Positions 1 through 6,685 of a stretch of 10,721 nt of DNA are shown here, in pieces. Numbering within the stretch: the first letter of the stretch is position 1; every line of letters begins with the position of its first letter. Source of the stretch: Candidatus Cloacimonadota bacterium. Its GTDB lineage: Bacteria > Cloacimonadota > Cloacimonadia > Cloacimonadales > TCS61. Both the position numbers and the translations under genes were made by a program. The notes below the pieces were generated by a model. That model did no database searches. It saw only the letters and a list, made by a program, of their open reading frames with translations, and was not told where the DNA came from. The stretch is from assembly GCA_027858325.1 (NCBI GenBank), contig JAQICU010000252.1, positions 1 through 10,721 on the forward strand. Direction: 5' to 3'.

Positions 1-39
1 AAATAGACAACCCTTGACTTATTATTTGCTCGTCTTTTA

Positions 40-124
40 TCATCTTACTAATCGCATCAGGATTTGAAAATCAAATCCAATGCTCATGGCAAGATGACGT
101 GGCACGCCGCCGTTAGCAGCAACT
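40..124 (+). repeat. Partial attC-like recombination site / structured leader upstream of gene 1
   Basis: Seen: TCATCTT (40-46) pairs with AAGATGA (91-97), GCAT (54-57) with ATGC (80-83), and GGATTTGA (60-67) with TCAAATCC (71-78) around an AAA loop. This gives a three-helix imperfect hairpin with a symmetric 7/7 internal loop. It is followed by GCCGCC and GTTAGCAGCAACT (112-124), whose TTAGCAGCAACT recurs before gene 2 at 2261-2272. GTTAGCA is close to the integron core GTTRRRY. The matching left half (GCTGCTAAC...) is not present in 1-39, so either the site is truncated at the window edge or only the right half remains. No gene is visible in 1-145. Alternative: an unrelated 5' untranslated structure. 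Confidence 0.4.
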
Positions 125-145
125 ATATGAATTGGAGGTTAAAGA

Positions 146-2209
146 ATGAAAAAGTATTATGTTTTTATGTTTATAATTGTAGCGATATCAGCTTTTAGTC
201 AGACAATTATTTTTGAGGATGATTTTGAGAATGGTTTAGCACTTTGGACCCTTGAAACTTATCCGTTAGGATACAATACTTGGGGTTTAGTGGATTATAC
301 TTCACATTCACCAACTCACTGTTTAACAGAGAGTCCAATTGGTAATTACGAACCAAATGTAACCTACACAGCCACTATTACGGAACCTCTAGATCTAAGC
401 ACAGTTGTTGAAGCTGAATTAAGCTTCTGGATGAAATATGATGTCGAATTCCAATATTATGATTACATTACTGTGGAGATATCACCGAATAATGGAGTCA
501 GTTGGACTAATATGGGAACATACTGTGGTACCGGGAATAATTGGGAAGAATATATATTCTCGCTTGCGTTATTTGTTGGGAATCCACAGGTTATTATTCG
601 TTGGGAACTCGTTGCTGATTTAAATCAACAATTCAATGGTTTGTGTTTGGATGATGTAGTTGTTACTGATTTGAACATTGATACAACACCTCCATTGATC
701 TATTATAATGGACCAGAGTTTTATGAAGGAACCGATGAAGATTTCAACATTGAAGCTGAAATAATAGACGTTTCCGGATTAGCTTCTGTAGATGTAATTT
801 ATACGATCGAAGGAGGTAATGAGATCACAATCCCATCAACAGGTAATACTGGAGATACGTACTTCTTTACTATTCCATTTTCAAACTATGGAGATCAAAT
901 TGATTTTAAAATCGTAGCAGTAGATGCATCTCCTAATTCGAATGAAAGTGAGTCTATAATCAATTCTATCATTTATGGTCATCATCTTATCTATGATAAT
1001 GGGCAAGCTGATTTTTACGTTGGTATCTATGCAGGTGAAGGTGTAGCTGTGAAGATGAGCAATCCAACCGGAATTGGTATTGATCTACATTATGCTCTCA
1101 TTAGAAATCATCTTAATTCAAGTATTTCAAATTCTGATATGGAATTCCATGTTTGGGATGATAATGGTGGTGTGCCGGGCATTGACCTGATTACACCATT
1201 TATGGTTACTCCTGAAGCTACTTTAGAAAACAATAATCCCATGACAAGAATTGATTTAAGACCATATTCTACACAGCTTTCAGATATCCAAGGTGATTTC
1301 TATATTGGTTTCATGGTTCTTACCGATATTGTTCATTTCACCGAAACTTCCCCTGGAACTTACTGTCGTTCTTTCAACTGGAATGGATCGACCTGGACAC
1401 AAGATAATAATGATTTCCATTTACGTTCAATTGTTGAGCTAATTGCGGGTACAGTACAGGGTAATGTAACAGATACAGATACTGGAATTGCTATAGAAGG
1501 TGCTACAATTGTGATGAGTCCTTATTCCACTACGACAGATGCAAATGGTGATTACAACCTTGATGTAAAACCTGGTACTTATGACCTGGTTTGTAGCTAT
1601 GAAGGCTACTATGATTATATATATTCCGATATTACATTTCCTCCTTACGATGTAATCACGGTAGATGTTGATTTGCAGCATATGTACAATCCACCTGAAT
1701 CACTAACTTATCAAGTCATTGCACCAGATATAGCACTGCAGTGGACTGCTCCGATAGGTTTGGGCTTGACCTGTTATAATGTTTATCGTAATGGTGATAT
1801 CATATCCACTGTAACCGAACTCTCCTATATAGATCCGAATGTACCTCTTGGAACTTACACTTACTATGTAACAGCTGTTTATGGCGAATACGAATCAGTT
1901 CCTTCCAACATAGTGGAAGTAGAAATTGTAGAAAGTGATCCTAATCTTTTACCTGTTGCAACCAAGCTTGGTACTAATTATCCAAACCCATTCAATCCAA
2001 GTACAACTATAAGCTTTGATATAAAAGAACATGAAACAGGAATCATGAAAATATTTAATATAAAAGGACAATCTATTGAGTCATATCAATTTGAATCTGG
2101 AAAGCATAACTATTTATGGGATGCATCGAATCAGGCATCTGGAATATATTTCTATAAATTGCAAACACAAACCATAATTGAAACGAAGAAGATGTTGTTG
2201 TTGAAATAA
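146..2209 (+). CDS. Secreted modular beta-sandwich protein with type IX secretion sorting domain
   Basis: No enzymatic motif is seen; the role is inferred as an extracellular or cell-surface protein. In order: a signal peptide (residues 1-18, MKK then a hydrophobic core ending SAFS), a jelly-roll module resembling choice-of-anchor J/MAM domains (about 20-175, starting FEDDFENG and ending with LCLDDVVV), an Ig-like module after TTPP (about 180-275), a further beta-rich module (280-432), a carboxypeptidase-regulatory-like module (about 435-512, GNVTDTDTGIAIEGA and TTTDANGDY), a fibronectin III-like module (515-596), and the C-terminal sorting tail (603-687) with NYPNPFNPSTTISF, then GIYFYKL and a basic end KKMLLLK. 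Known of the family: such tails direct outer-membrane export by the type IX system, usually with removal of the tail. The start is set by GGAGG (134-138), 7 nt from the ATG. It is a monocistronic unit, with an attC-like dyad starting 5 bp after the stop. Confidence 0.85.
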   Translation: MKKYYVFMFIIVAISAFSQTIIFEDDFENGLALWTLETYPLGYNTWGLVDYTSHSPTHCLTESPIGNYEPNVTYTATITEPLDLSTVVEAELSFWMKYDVEFQYYDYITVEISPNNGVSWTNMGTYCGTGNNWEEYIFSLALFVGNPQVIIRWELVADLNQQFNGLCLDDVVVTDLNIDTTPPLIYYNGPEFYEGTDEDFNIEAEIIDVSGLASVDVIYTIEGGNEITIPSTGNTGDTYFFTIPFSNYGDQIDFKIVAVDASPNSNESESIINSIIYGHHLIYDNGQADFYVGIYAGEGVAVKMSNPTGIGIDLHYALIRNHLNSSISNSDMEFHVWDDNGGVPGIDLITPFMVTPEATLENNNPMTRIDLRPYSTQLSDIQGDFYIGFMVLTDIVHFTETSPGTYCRSFNWNGSTWTQDNNDFHLRSIVELIAGTVQGNVTDTDTGIAIEGATIVMSPYSTTTDANGDYNLDVKPGTYDLVCSYEGYYDYIYSDITFPPYDVITVDVDLQHMYNPPESLTYQVIAPDIALQWTAPIGLGLTCYNVYRNGDIISTVTELSYIDPNVPLGTYTYYVTAVYGEYESVPSNIVEVEIVESDPNLLPVATKLGTNYPNPFNPSTTISFDIKEHETGIMKIFNIKGQSIESYQFESGKHNYLWDASNQASGIYFYKLQTQTIIETKKMLLLK

Positions 2210-2213
2210 ACGA

Positions 2214-2269
2214 TGCTGCTAACAGGTGTATCTGTAGATTTCCACAGCATACACGGAACATTAGCAGCA
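2214..2269 (+). repeat. attC: attC-like integron recombination site
   Basis: Seen: the outer arms TGCTGCTAA (2214-2222) and TTAGCAGCA (2261-2269) are perfectly complementary over 9 bp. Inside them, after a short unpaired spacer, GTGTATCTG (2226-2234) pairs with CAGCATACAC (2245-2254), leaving C2248 as a single bulge, and a 10-nt loop closes the structure. Two stems separated by an unpaired spacer, with one extrahelical base in the inner stem, are the hallmarks of attC sites. The site starts 5 bp after the stop of gene 1 and its right arm lies 20 bp before the start of gene 2, as in integron cassettes. Odd: reading with the genes, the right core is ATTAGCA rather than GTTRRRY and the bulge is on the right arm. 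On the opposite strand the core is GTTAGCA and the extra base is a G on the left arm. No integrase gene is in view. Confidence 0.55.
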
Positions 2270-2289
2270 ACTTAAAAATTGGAGGTAAA

Positions 2290-3273
2290 ATGAAGATTAT
2301 TATTATATTCTTTTTAGGGACTATTCTAATTTTGAGTATTTTTGGTTGTTCAAAAAATCCAACATCAACAGAAATTACAATTGATATTAATATCCCAGAT
2401 GATTACCCCACTATACAAGAAGGTATAAATGCTTCAAGTGATGGAGATGTTATTTTAGTAGCGCCTGCTACTTATGTTGAAAACATTAGCTACAATGGAA
2501 GGAATATTACTATTGCATCAATGTTTTATACTACTCAGGATACTTCCTATATTTCTCAAACCATTATTGATGGGAACAATAATGATAGTGTTGTAAAATT
2601 TGAAAATGGTGAAGATGCTACTGCAACTTTGTGTGGTTTCACTATTACAAATGGTTATGCTGACAGGGGTGGTGGAATTTACTGTATTAGCGCATCTCCG
2701 ATTCTTGATAATTTAACAATTTCATGTAATACTGCTATTGAAGCTGGAGGTGGGATTCATTGTAGAAATTCTTCCAATCCGGATTTATATAATTTAACAA
2801 TATCTGATAATGCTTCTGGTGATGGTGGTGGTCTATATTGTACAAATTCCAATCCAAGTTTAGAAAATTTAACAATATCTGGCAATACTGCTATTGGTCA
2901 AGGTGGTGGTATTTACAGTTATTATTCTAATCTAATTTTAGAGAATGTAACAATAACTGATAATGCTTCTGATGAAGGTAGGGGTATTTTCTGTCAAATG
3001 TCAGATCTGAGCTTAGTTAATTCTATTCTATGGAATAATTCACACCCAGCACTCTATATTCATTCCGGTTCAGTTATTGTAACATATTCGGATATAGAAT
3101 TCAGTTGGCCAGGAGCAGGCAATATTAATAGCGATCCGTTATTTGTTAACCCGGCAATCGGAGATTATCACTTGCAGCCAACTTCCCCCTGTATAAATGC
3201 TGGAGATCCTTTGTCACCATTAGACCCGGACGGTACAATAGCAGATATGGGAGCTTTTTATTTTATCAATTGA
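2290..3273 (+). CDS. Lipoprotein with right-handed parallel beta-helix (pectin-lyase-like fold)
   Basis: Residues 1-19 form a lipoprotein signal (MKIIIIFF..., lipobox LSIFGC with C20 as the lipidated cysteine), so the protein is probably membrane-anchored. Residues 39-66 (DYPTIQEGINASSDGDVILVAP) match the opening strand typical of DUF1565/pectin-lyase-like proteins. Coils of 25-27 residues follow, carrying GGGIYC and NLTISxN repeats (about 110-245). The end, INAGDPxSPLDPDGTIADMGAFYF, is the usual close of choice-of-anchor Q beta-helix proteins. No sorting tail like that of gene 1 is present. No polysaccharide lyase active site was recognised, so catalytic activity is not claimed; a surface-binding or structural role is equally possible. 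The start follows GGAGG (2281-2285) with a 4-nt spacer. The gene stands alone between two attC-like sequences. Confidence 0.8.
   Translation: MKIIIIFFLGTILILSIFGCSKNPTSTEITIDINIPDDYPTIQEGINASSDGDVILVAPATYVENISYNGRNITIASMFYTTQDTSYISQTIIDGNNNDSVVKFENGEDATATLCGFTITNGYADRGGGIYCISASPILDNLTISCNTAIEAGGGIHCRNSSNPDLYNLTISDNASGDGGGLYCTNSNPSLENLTISGNTAIGQGGGIYSYYSNLILENVTITDNASDEGRGIFCQMSDLSLVNSILWNNSHPALYIHSGSVIVTYSDIEFSWPGAGNINSDPLFVNPAIGDYHLQPTSPCINAGDPLSPLDPDGTIADMGAFYFIN
2710..3019 (+). repeat. Four in-gene beta-helix coil repeats, arranged A-B-A-B
   Basis: The DNA element AATTTAACAAT, or a near copy, starts at 2710, 2791, 2866 and 2944, giving periods of 81, 75 and 78 nt (27, 25 and 26 codons). 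Copies 1 and 3 continue with AATACTGCTATTG. Copies 2 and 4 continue with GATAATGCTTCTG. The alternation suggests that a two-coil block of about 155 nt was duplicated, rather than single coils being added one by one. Confidence 0.7.
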
Positions 3274-3330
3274 AAGTTGATGGCAAAGCAACTGTCAGTA
3301 AGAAATGTCTGTTATTGAAATGAAAAAGAT

Positions 3331-3455
3331 GCAGCTAACAAGCGTGTCGGCAGTAGGGCTGGTCAGTGCTTTTTGTTTGAATCTTCCGATTCAAACGGCT
3401 GGTCGGTTCGTCTGGGTGGAATCGGAAGATTCCGCAGCGTGCTGGAACATTAAAC
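3331..3455 (+). repeat. attC: Degenerate attC-like site after gene 2
   Basis: The left end GATGCAGCTAACAAGCGTGTC (from 3328) resembles the left end of the 2214-2269 site, GATGCTGCTAACAGGTGTATC (from 2211). The right end CAGCGTGCTGGAACATTA (3435-3452) resembles CAGCATACACGGAACATTA (2245-2263). Between them lies a large hairpin: GAATCTTCCGATTC (3379-3392) is the exact reverse complement of GAATCGGAAGATTC (3419-3432). The outer arms do not pair as cleanly as in the first site, so this is either a degraded or composite site or one with a long variable terminal structure. It lies 57 bp after the stop of gene 2. GGCTGGTCAGT (3357-3367) is also repeated with one change at 3397-3407. Confidence 0.4.
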
Positions 3456-3484
3456 AACATTCCGCTTCGCTCCATGTTGTTTAA
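3450..3484. repeat. Perfect 11-bp inverted repeat hairpin
   Basis: TTAAACAACAT (3450-3460) and ATGTTGTTTAA (3474-3484) are exact reverse complements around a 13-nt GC-rich loop (TCCGCTTCGCTCC). The left arm overlaps the right end of the preceding attC-like site, and the right arm runs into GTTTAACAAACGTGTC, which resembles another attC left end. No poly-T tract follows, so it is not a terminator. It could be a minimal cassette without a gene, or two fused recombination sites. Confidence 0.6.
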
Positions 3485-3557
3485 CAAACGTGTCAGCGGA
3501 CTTGAGCAATGAGGAATTTGAAATTAGGAGCCGGAGCGTAGCGTATACCGACGAAGT

Positions 3558-3577
3558 CAATTAGGAATTGGTTTTTT
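3558..3577 (+). terminator. Possible weak intrinsic terminator for plus-strand transcripts
   Basis: CAATT (3558-3562) pairs with AATTG (3566-3570) around an AGG loop, followed by GTTTTTTAT. The stem is only 5 bp and AT-rich, so efficiency is doubtful. The position fits, between the plus-strand genes and the convergent pyruvate kinase gene. Confidence 0.3.
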
Positions 3578-3622
3578 ATAACGTAACAATACTAATAACA
3601 TATATTCTCTTGATGAATTTTT

Positions 3623-4654
3623 CTACTTTAGATCAGGTTGAATATTGATGCTCCTTTCTGTAAAATCTATGATCTTTTTCATCATTTGAACGGATTGAAC
3701 CGGATATTTTCCCACAGCAGTTTCAGCAGAAAGCATCAGAAAGTCTCCCTGATCGTAGATAGCATTGGCAATATCTGAAACTTCAGCTCGGGTTGGGTAA
3801 AGCGAATCGAGCATACTCTCCAGCATTTGAGTGGCTATGATAGCATGTTTCTTCAACTTGATGCAGCGCTTGATGATGTATTTCTGAATAATGGGTACTT
3901 TGTAAACAGGCAGGCTGATACCCAGATCCCCGCGGGCAACCATGATACCGTCACAGGTTTTAATGATGGCATTGATATTCTGAACACCTTCTCTATTCTC
4001 GATCTTGGCAAAAACCCGACAATTCCCTTTTTTCTTTTTTATTTCATTCATTACCAATGATATACTTGCTGCATTATTAACGAAAGATTGGGCAATGAAA
4101 TCCACATTTTGCGTTAAACCAAATTCGATGTCCATTTTGTCCTGCCTGGATAAGGATGAATTCGGAATTTTAAGGTCGGGAATATTGATACCTTTACGTG
4201 ATTTCACAATTCCACCCTGGATCACTTTTAACAATAATGCATTATCCACTATTTCCAATATCTTCAATCTGAGATGCCCATCATCGATAAACATGTCCGT
4301 ATTAGTCGGGATCATATTCAGGTCTCCGGTATAATCAAAAGCAATGCACTTTTTGTCGGTTTGACATTTGACGGCAGAGAGCAGAATCAATTCCTTATTG
4401 TGAAGTTCCACCGGTTCGTTAAGTTTCCCGATGCGAATTCGATAACCCTCCAGATCCAGCAGTATCTTTATGTTCAAGTCATTTTTAGCGTTGAGGTTGC
4501 GGATTGTTTTGATCACGTTTTCGTGAGCCTGATGAGTTCCATGGCTCATGTTCAATCGGACCACATTCATGCCGGCTTTTGCCAGTTTCAATAATACTTT
4601 TTCCTCGGAACTGGCTGGTCCGATCGTGCATATAATTTTAGTTTCGCTTTTCAT
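3623..4654 (-). CDS. pyk: Pyruvate kinase, short form lacking the C-terminal domain
   Basis: Family reaction: transfer of phosphate from phosphoenolpyruvate to ADP, giving pyruvate and ATP, in the cytoplasm. Motifs seen: RLNMSHG (33-39), KIENREG with the catalytic lysine K217 (217-223), DGIMVARGDLG (235-245), ATQMLESM (274-281), PTRAEVSDIANA (287-298) and MLSAETAVGKYP (307-318). The barrel and the inserted B domain (about 70-155) are present. The protein ends at residue 343, where the usual bacterial enzyme has about 470 residues; the whole C-terminal regulatory domain is missing and no remnant was noticed downstream. The loop normally reading DTKGPEIR is DLEGYRIR (67-74), so the usual threonine after the conserved aspartate is leucine. 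It follows the oxidoreductase gene by 7 bp, with its ribosome site inside that gene. Active enzyme or diverged paralogue is undecided. Confidence 0.85.
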   Translation of the reverse strand: MKSETKIICTIGPASSEEKVLLKLAKAGMNVVRLNMSHGTHQAHENVIKTIRNLNAKNDLNIKILLDLEGYRIRIGKLNEPVELHNKELILLSAVKCQTDKKCIAFDYTGDLNMIPTNTDMFIDDGHLRLKILEIVDNALLLKVIQGGIVKSRKGINIPDLKIPNSSLSRQDKMDIEFGLTQNVDFIAQSFVNNAASISLVMNEIKKKKGNCRVFAKIENREGVQNINAIIKTCDGIMVARGDLGISLPVYKVPIIQKYIIKRCIKLKKHAIIATQMLESMLDSLYPTRAEVSDIANAIYDQGDFLMLSAETAVGKYPVQSVQMMKKIIDFTERSINIQPDLK

Positions 4655-4661
4655 AATTTTA

Positions 4662-6536
4662 TTAAAACTCCTTCAATGATTCTTGAATACCTTTATGGAT
4701 TTCATACCAGAAATCAAGTCCTGCTTCAAATTTGTTGTTTTCAAATTTTTCCAACCAGCTTTTCAGTTCGGGATCAGTATCTTTGTCAATTTCAATTTTT
4801 CTTTTCAAAAATGTAGTGATGAAATCCAGATTGCGTTCCGATTCCCAGAAAATGCTGGCGTTTCTGCTGTTTATGCGGGAAGCAGTCATACTGATGTTGT
4901 GTAGAAATTTATCTTTTAGACCGTAGATCTTTTCCACGATCACAGGCAGCATTTCTTCTGCCCAGCCTCGATGAAACCGGCAAACACCCAGATTATCCAT
5001 AACCAGTTCGCTCTGAAAACGTTCTGCAGCTAATCTACCTAGGTCGCGTGGTTGCAGAAATTCGTTTCCATAGTACATGTAGTATTTTCCCATAATTGCC
5101 ATCGGTGATAGTACTCCAGGCGTCCAATATTGATTTGGAACCATCCAGCCCTTTCTGGCAAAAGCGACATACACAAATTTATCCAAGATCTCTTTTCCTT
5201 TACTGCGAGATAGTTTGCGTCCAAACTTTCTAGCTCCTTCCGATAGATTCAAAATCCCTCGTTTTTGGATGATCGAATCGAGTAATTCTATCCCGATTTC
5301 TGCATTGTGATTGGAATCGGAAATCACATCAAATTCTGCAGGAGAGAATTTTGGTTTTTTGGAAATTCCAACTTCTTCAGTCGTCAACAATCCATCATCC
5401 ACACATTCCAACAACCATGAAAGTACACCTCCCACCGAAATTGCGTCGAAGCCAAGAGTGTCGGCATAATTTACTAGTTTTTCAGCGGCTCGTTGATCGA
5501 AAATCCCGCAGAGAGGTCCCAAAGTTTGATATGGCTCATAATCTTTTTTATACTTTCCGTTCATCTTTTTGCAGACGGCCGAACAAGGTTCACCACAAGT
5601 CTTCTGTTGTTTGGTTTGGATCGTTTCTTCATTAAACTGTTTTAAATAATGATCTAAAATTAATTTTTTGTGAAGTTCCAGCCTTTTATTCTCATCATAA
5701 TAAATGCTTTTGTAATTGAAGGCAATGAGCTTTCCGGAGACGTTGGTATAGTTTACTCCGAAAGTACCACCAGTTTGAAATTTGGGATCGAAACGATATT
5801 TTGTGGTAGCTTCAAAATCTTTCACAGCCAGGATCTGGTTGTATTTATCTTTGAACCATTGATCGGCTACAGATCGATCTCTGAAATCTTCTTCAAGATG
5901 AGTTCCGCCATAAATAACTGCTGCGATACCATGTTCGCCATATAGTTTGGATCCAAAACCACCCCGGCCAGACCAAGTGTCAACGTTTGTAAGTTTATTA
6001 TCCTGGATTGGAACGGAACATATTGCTCCCATATCCGTTTCAGCCGCTGCCGGTCCTGTCACTAGAATGCGTGGTTTAGATTCGTAACTTGAGGCATATT
6101 TGGAAAAGGTGTACTCCATTAAGGCATAAACACCTTTTTTTTCCTTATCCCAGATCTTTGAAGTATTCACAGGATAGATCTCAACCTGAATCTCTTCACC
6201 ATGATTACGGTTTAGATAGAGTATGGAAGGAGTACTGGCTTTGCCCACTATTGCAAGCATGTTTATCCCCAGATTGTTGAACTCCAAACCGGCACCGCCC
6301 ATGGAAGAAATGAAAAATCCACCCCAACATGGTGAAAACCCGGAAAAGATCAATCTGTTCGATCCGGGTAGTATCGAGCCGGCGAAAAGACCGGTTCCAA
6401 TATTCAGGCTGTTATGTTTGCCGGAAAGATGCAGCCCCAAATCGACTGGACCAAAGAAATCTCCCAATTTGTAACGGTCTATTCGATAAAAGGAAGTATT
6501 AACGTTGACTACCAAAACTCTAATCGTTGTATCCAT
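4662..6536 (-). CDS. gor: Tungsten aldehyde:ferredoxin oxidoreductase family, probable GAPOR
   Basis: Probable reaction: oxidation of glyceraldehyde 3-phosphate to 3-phosphoglycerate with ferredoxin as acceptor, in the cytoplasm, using a tungstopterin cofactor and one [4Fe-4S] cluster. Seen (624 aa from the chosen start): SMGGAGLEF near 78-86, SGRGGFG near 189-195 (pterin-binding region), KYRFDPK and TGGTFG (246-260), candidate cluster cysteines C314, C318 and C322 in TCGEPCSAVCKK, and C519 in CRFHRGW (519-525). These blocks match the archaeal GAPOR sequence as I recall it, including the Cx3Cx3C spacing; most other family members have Cx2Cx3C. The length is close to GAPOR (about 650). The ATG at 6536 is chosen because AAGGAG (6543-6548) sits 6 nt before it; an upstream in-frame TTG at 6569 lacks this. 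It is first in an operon with pyk. The family is certain, the substrate inferred. Confidence 0.85.
   Translation of the reverse strand: MDTTIRVLVVNVNTSFYRIDRYKLGDFFGPVDLGLHLSGKHNSLNIGTGLFAGSILPGSNRLIFSGFSPCWGGFFISSMGGAGLEFNNLGINMLAIVGKASTPSILYLNRNHGEEIQVEIYPVNTSKIWDKEKKGVYALMEYTFSKYASSYESKPRILVTGPAAAETDMGAICSVPIQDNKLTNVDTWSGRGGFGSKLYGEHGIAAVIYGGTHLEEDFRDRSVADQWFKDKYNQILAVKDFEATTKYRFDPKFQTGGTFGVNYTNVSGKLIAFNYKSIYYDENKRLELHKKLILDHYLKQFNEETIQTKQQKTCGEPCSAVCKKMNGKYKKDYEPYQTLGPLCGIFDQRAAEKLVNYADTLGFDAISVGGVLSWLLECVDDGLLTTEEVGISKKPKFSPAEFDVISDSNHNAEIGIELLDSIIQKRGILNLSEGARKFGRKLSRSKGKEILDKFVYVAFARKGWMVPNQYWTPGVLSPMAIMGKYYMYYGNEFLQPRDLGRLAAERFQSELVMDNLGVCRFHRGWAEEMLPVIVEKIYGLKDKFLHNISMTASRINSRNASIFWESERNLDFITTFLKRKIEIDKDTDPELKSWLEKFENNKFEAGLDFWYEIHKGIQESLKEF
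4668..4673 (-). promoter_or_regulatory. Ribosome binding site of pyk inside the upstream gene
   Basis: AAGGAG on the minus strand lies in the last codons of the oxidoreductase gene, 13 nt before the pyk ATG. The overlap suggests translational coupling of the two genes. Confidence 0.6.
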
Positions 6537-6685
6537 TTGTATCTCCTTCATGAACATCTGAAAGAACAATTTCTTTCAACTTTAAGCATCTAAAATCTAT
6601 AAAATAGTGTCAAACATTATCCCAATTCTACGTCAATAAATTAAACTCTTACTAGAAAATTAGATACGAATTTTAAAAAATAATA

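Larger units (their letters stand above)
3274..3622. other. Gene-free interval at the edge of the cassette-like region
   Basis: This 349-bp stretch separates the plus-strand secreted-protein genes from the convergent minus-strand pyruvate kinase gene. No open frame with a plausible start is seen. It holds two attC-like left cores (GCTAACA at 3334-3340 and GTTTAACA at 3479-3486, each followed by a variant of A-CGTGTC), a right-core-like GGAACATTA (3444-3452), several hairpins, and a weak terminator near its right end. It is more GC-rich than its surroundings between about 3340 and 3550. Confidence 0.6.

Noticed and set aside
3379..3432. Inverted repeat as terminal repeats of an insertion sequence
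   Set aside because: Only 26 nt lie between the arms, there is no transposase and no target duplication.
4005..4334. Plus-strand open frames across the pyruvate kinase gene
   Set aside because: They lie antisense to a strongly supported family member, have no domain-like sequence, and no convincing ribosome site.
5351..5945. Plus-strand open frames across the oxidoreductase gene
   Set aside because: Antisense shadows of a well-conserved gene; sequences show no recognisable domain.
6537..6569. Upstream TTG start adding 11 residues to the oxidoreductase
   Set aside because: The AAGGAG at 6543-6548 sits 6 nt before the ATG at 6536 and would lie inside the extension; the family's N-terminus fits the shorter form.
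6585..6613. TTGACA on the minus strand (6608-6613) as a promoter for the oxidoreductase operon
   Set aside because: A promoter is expected in this 149-bp gap, but no good -10 hexamer lies 16-18 nt downstream, and the lineage's promoter consensus is unknown.
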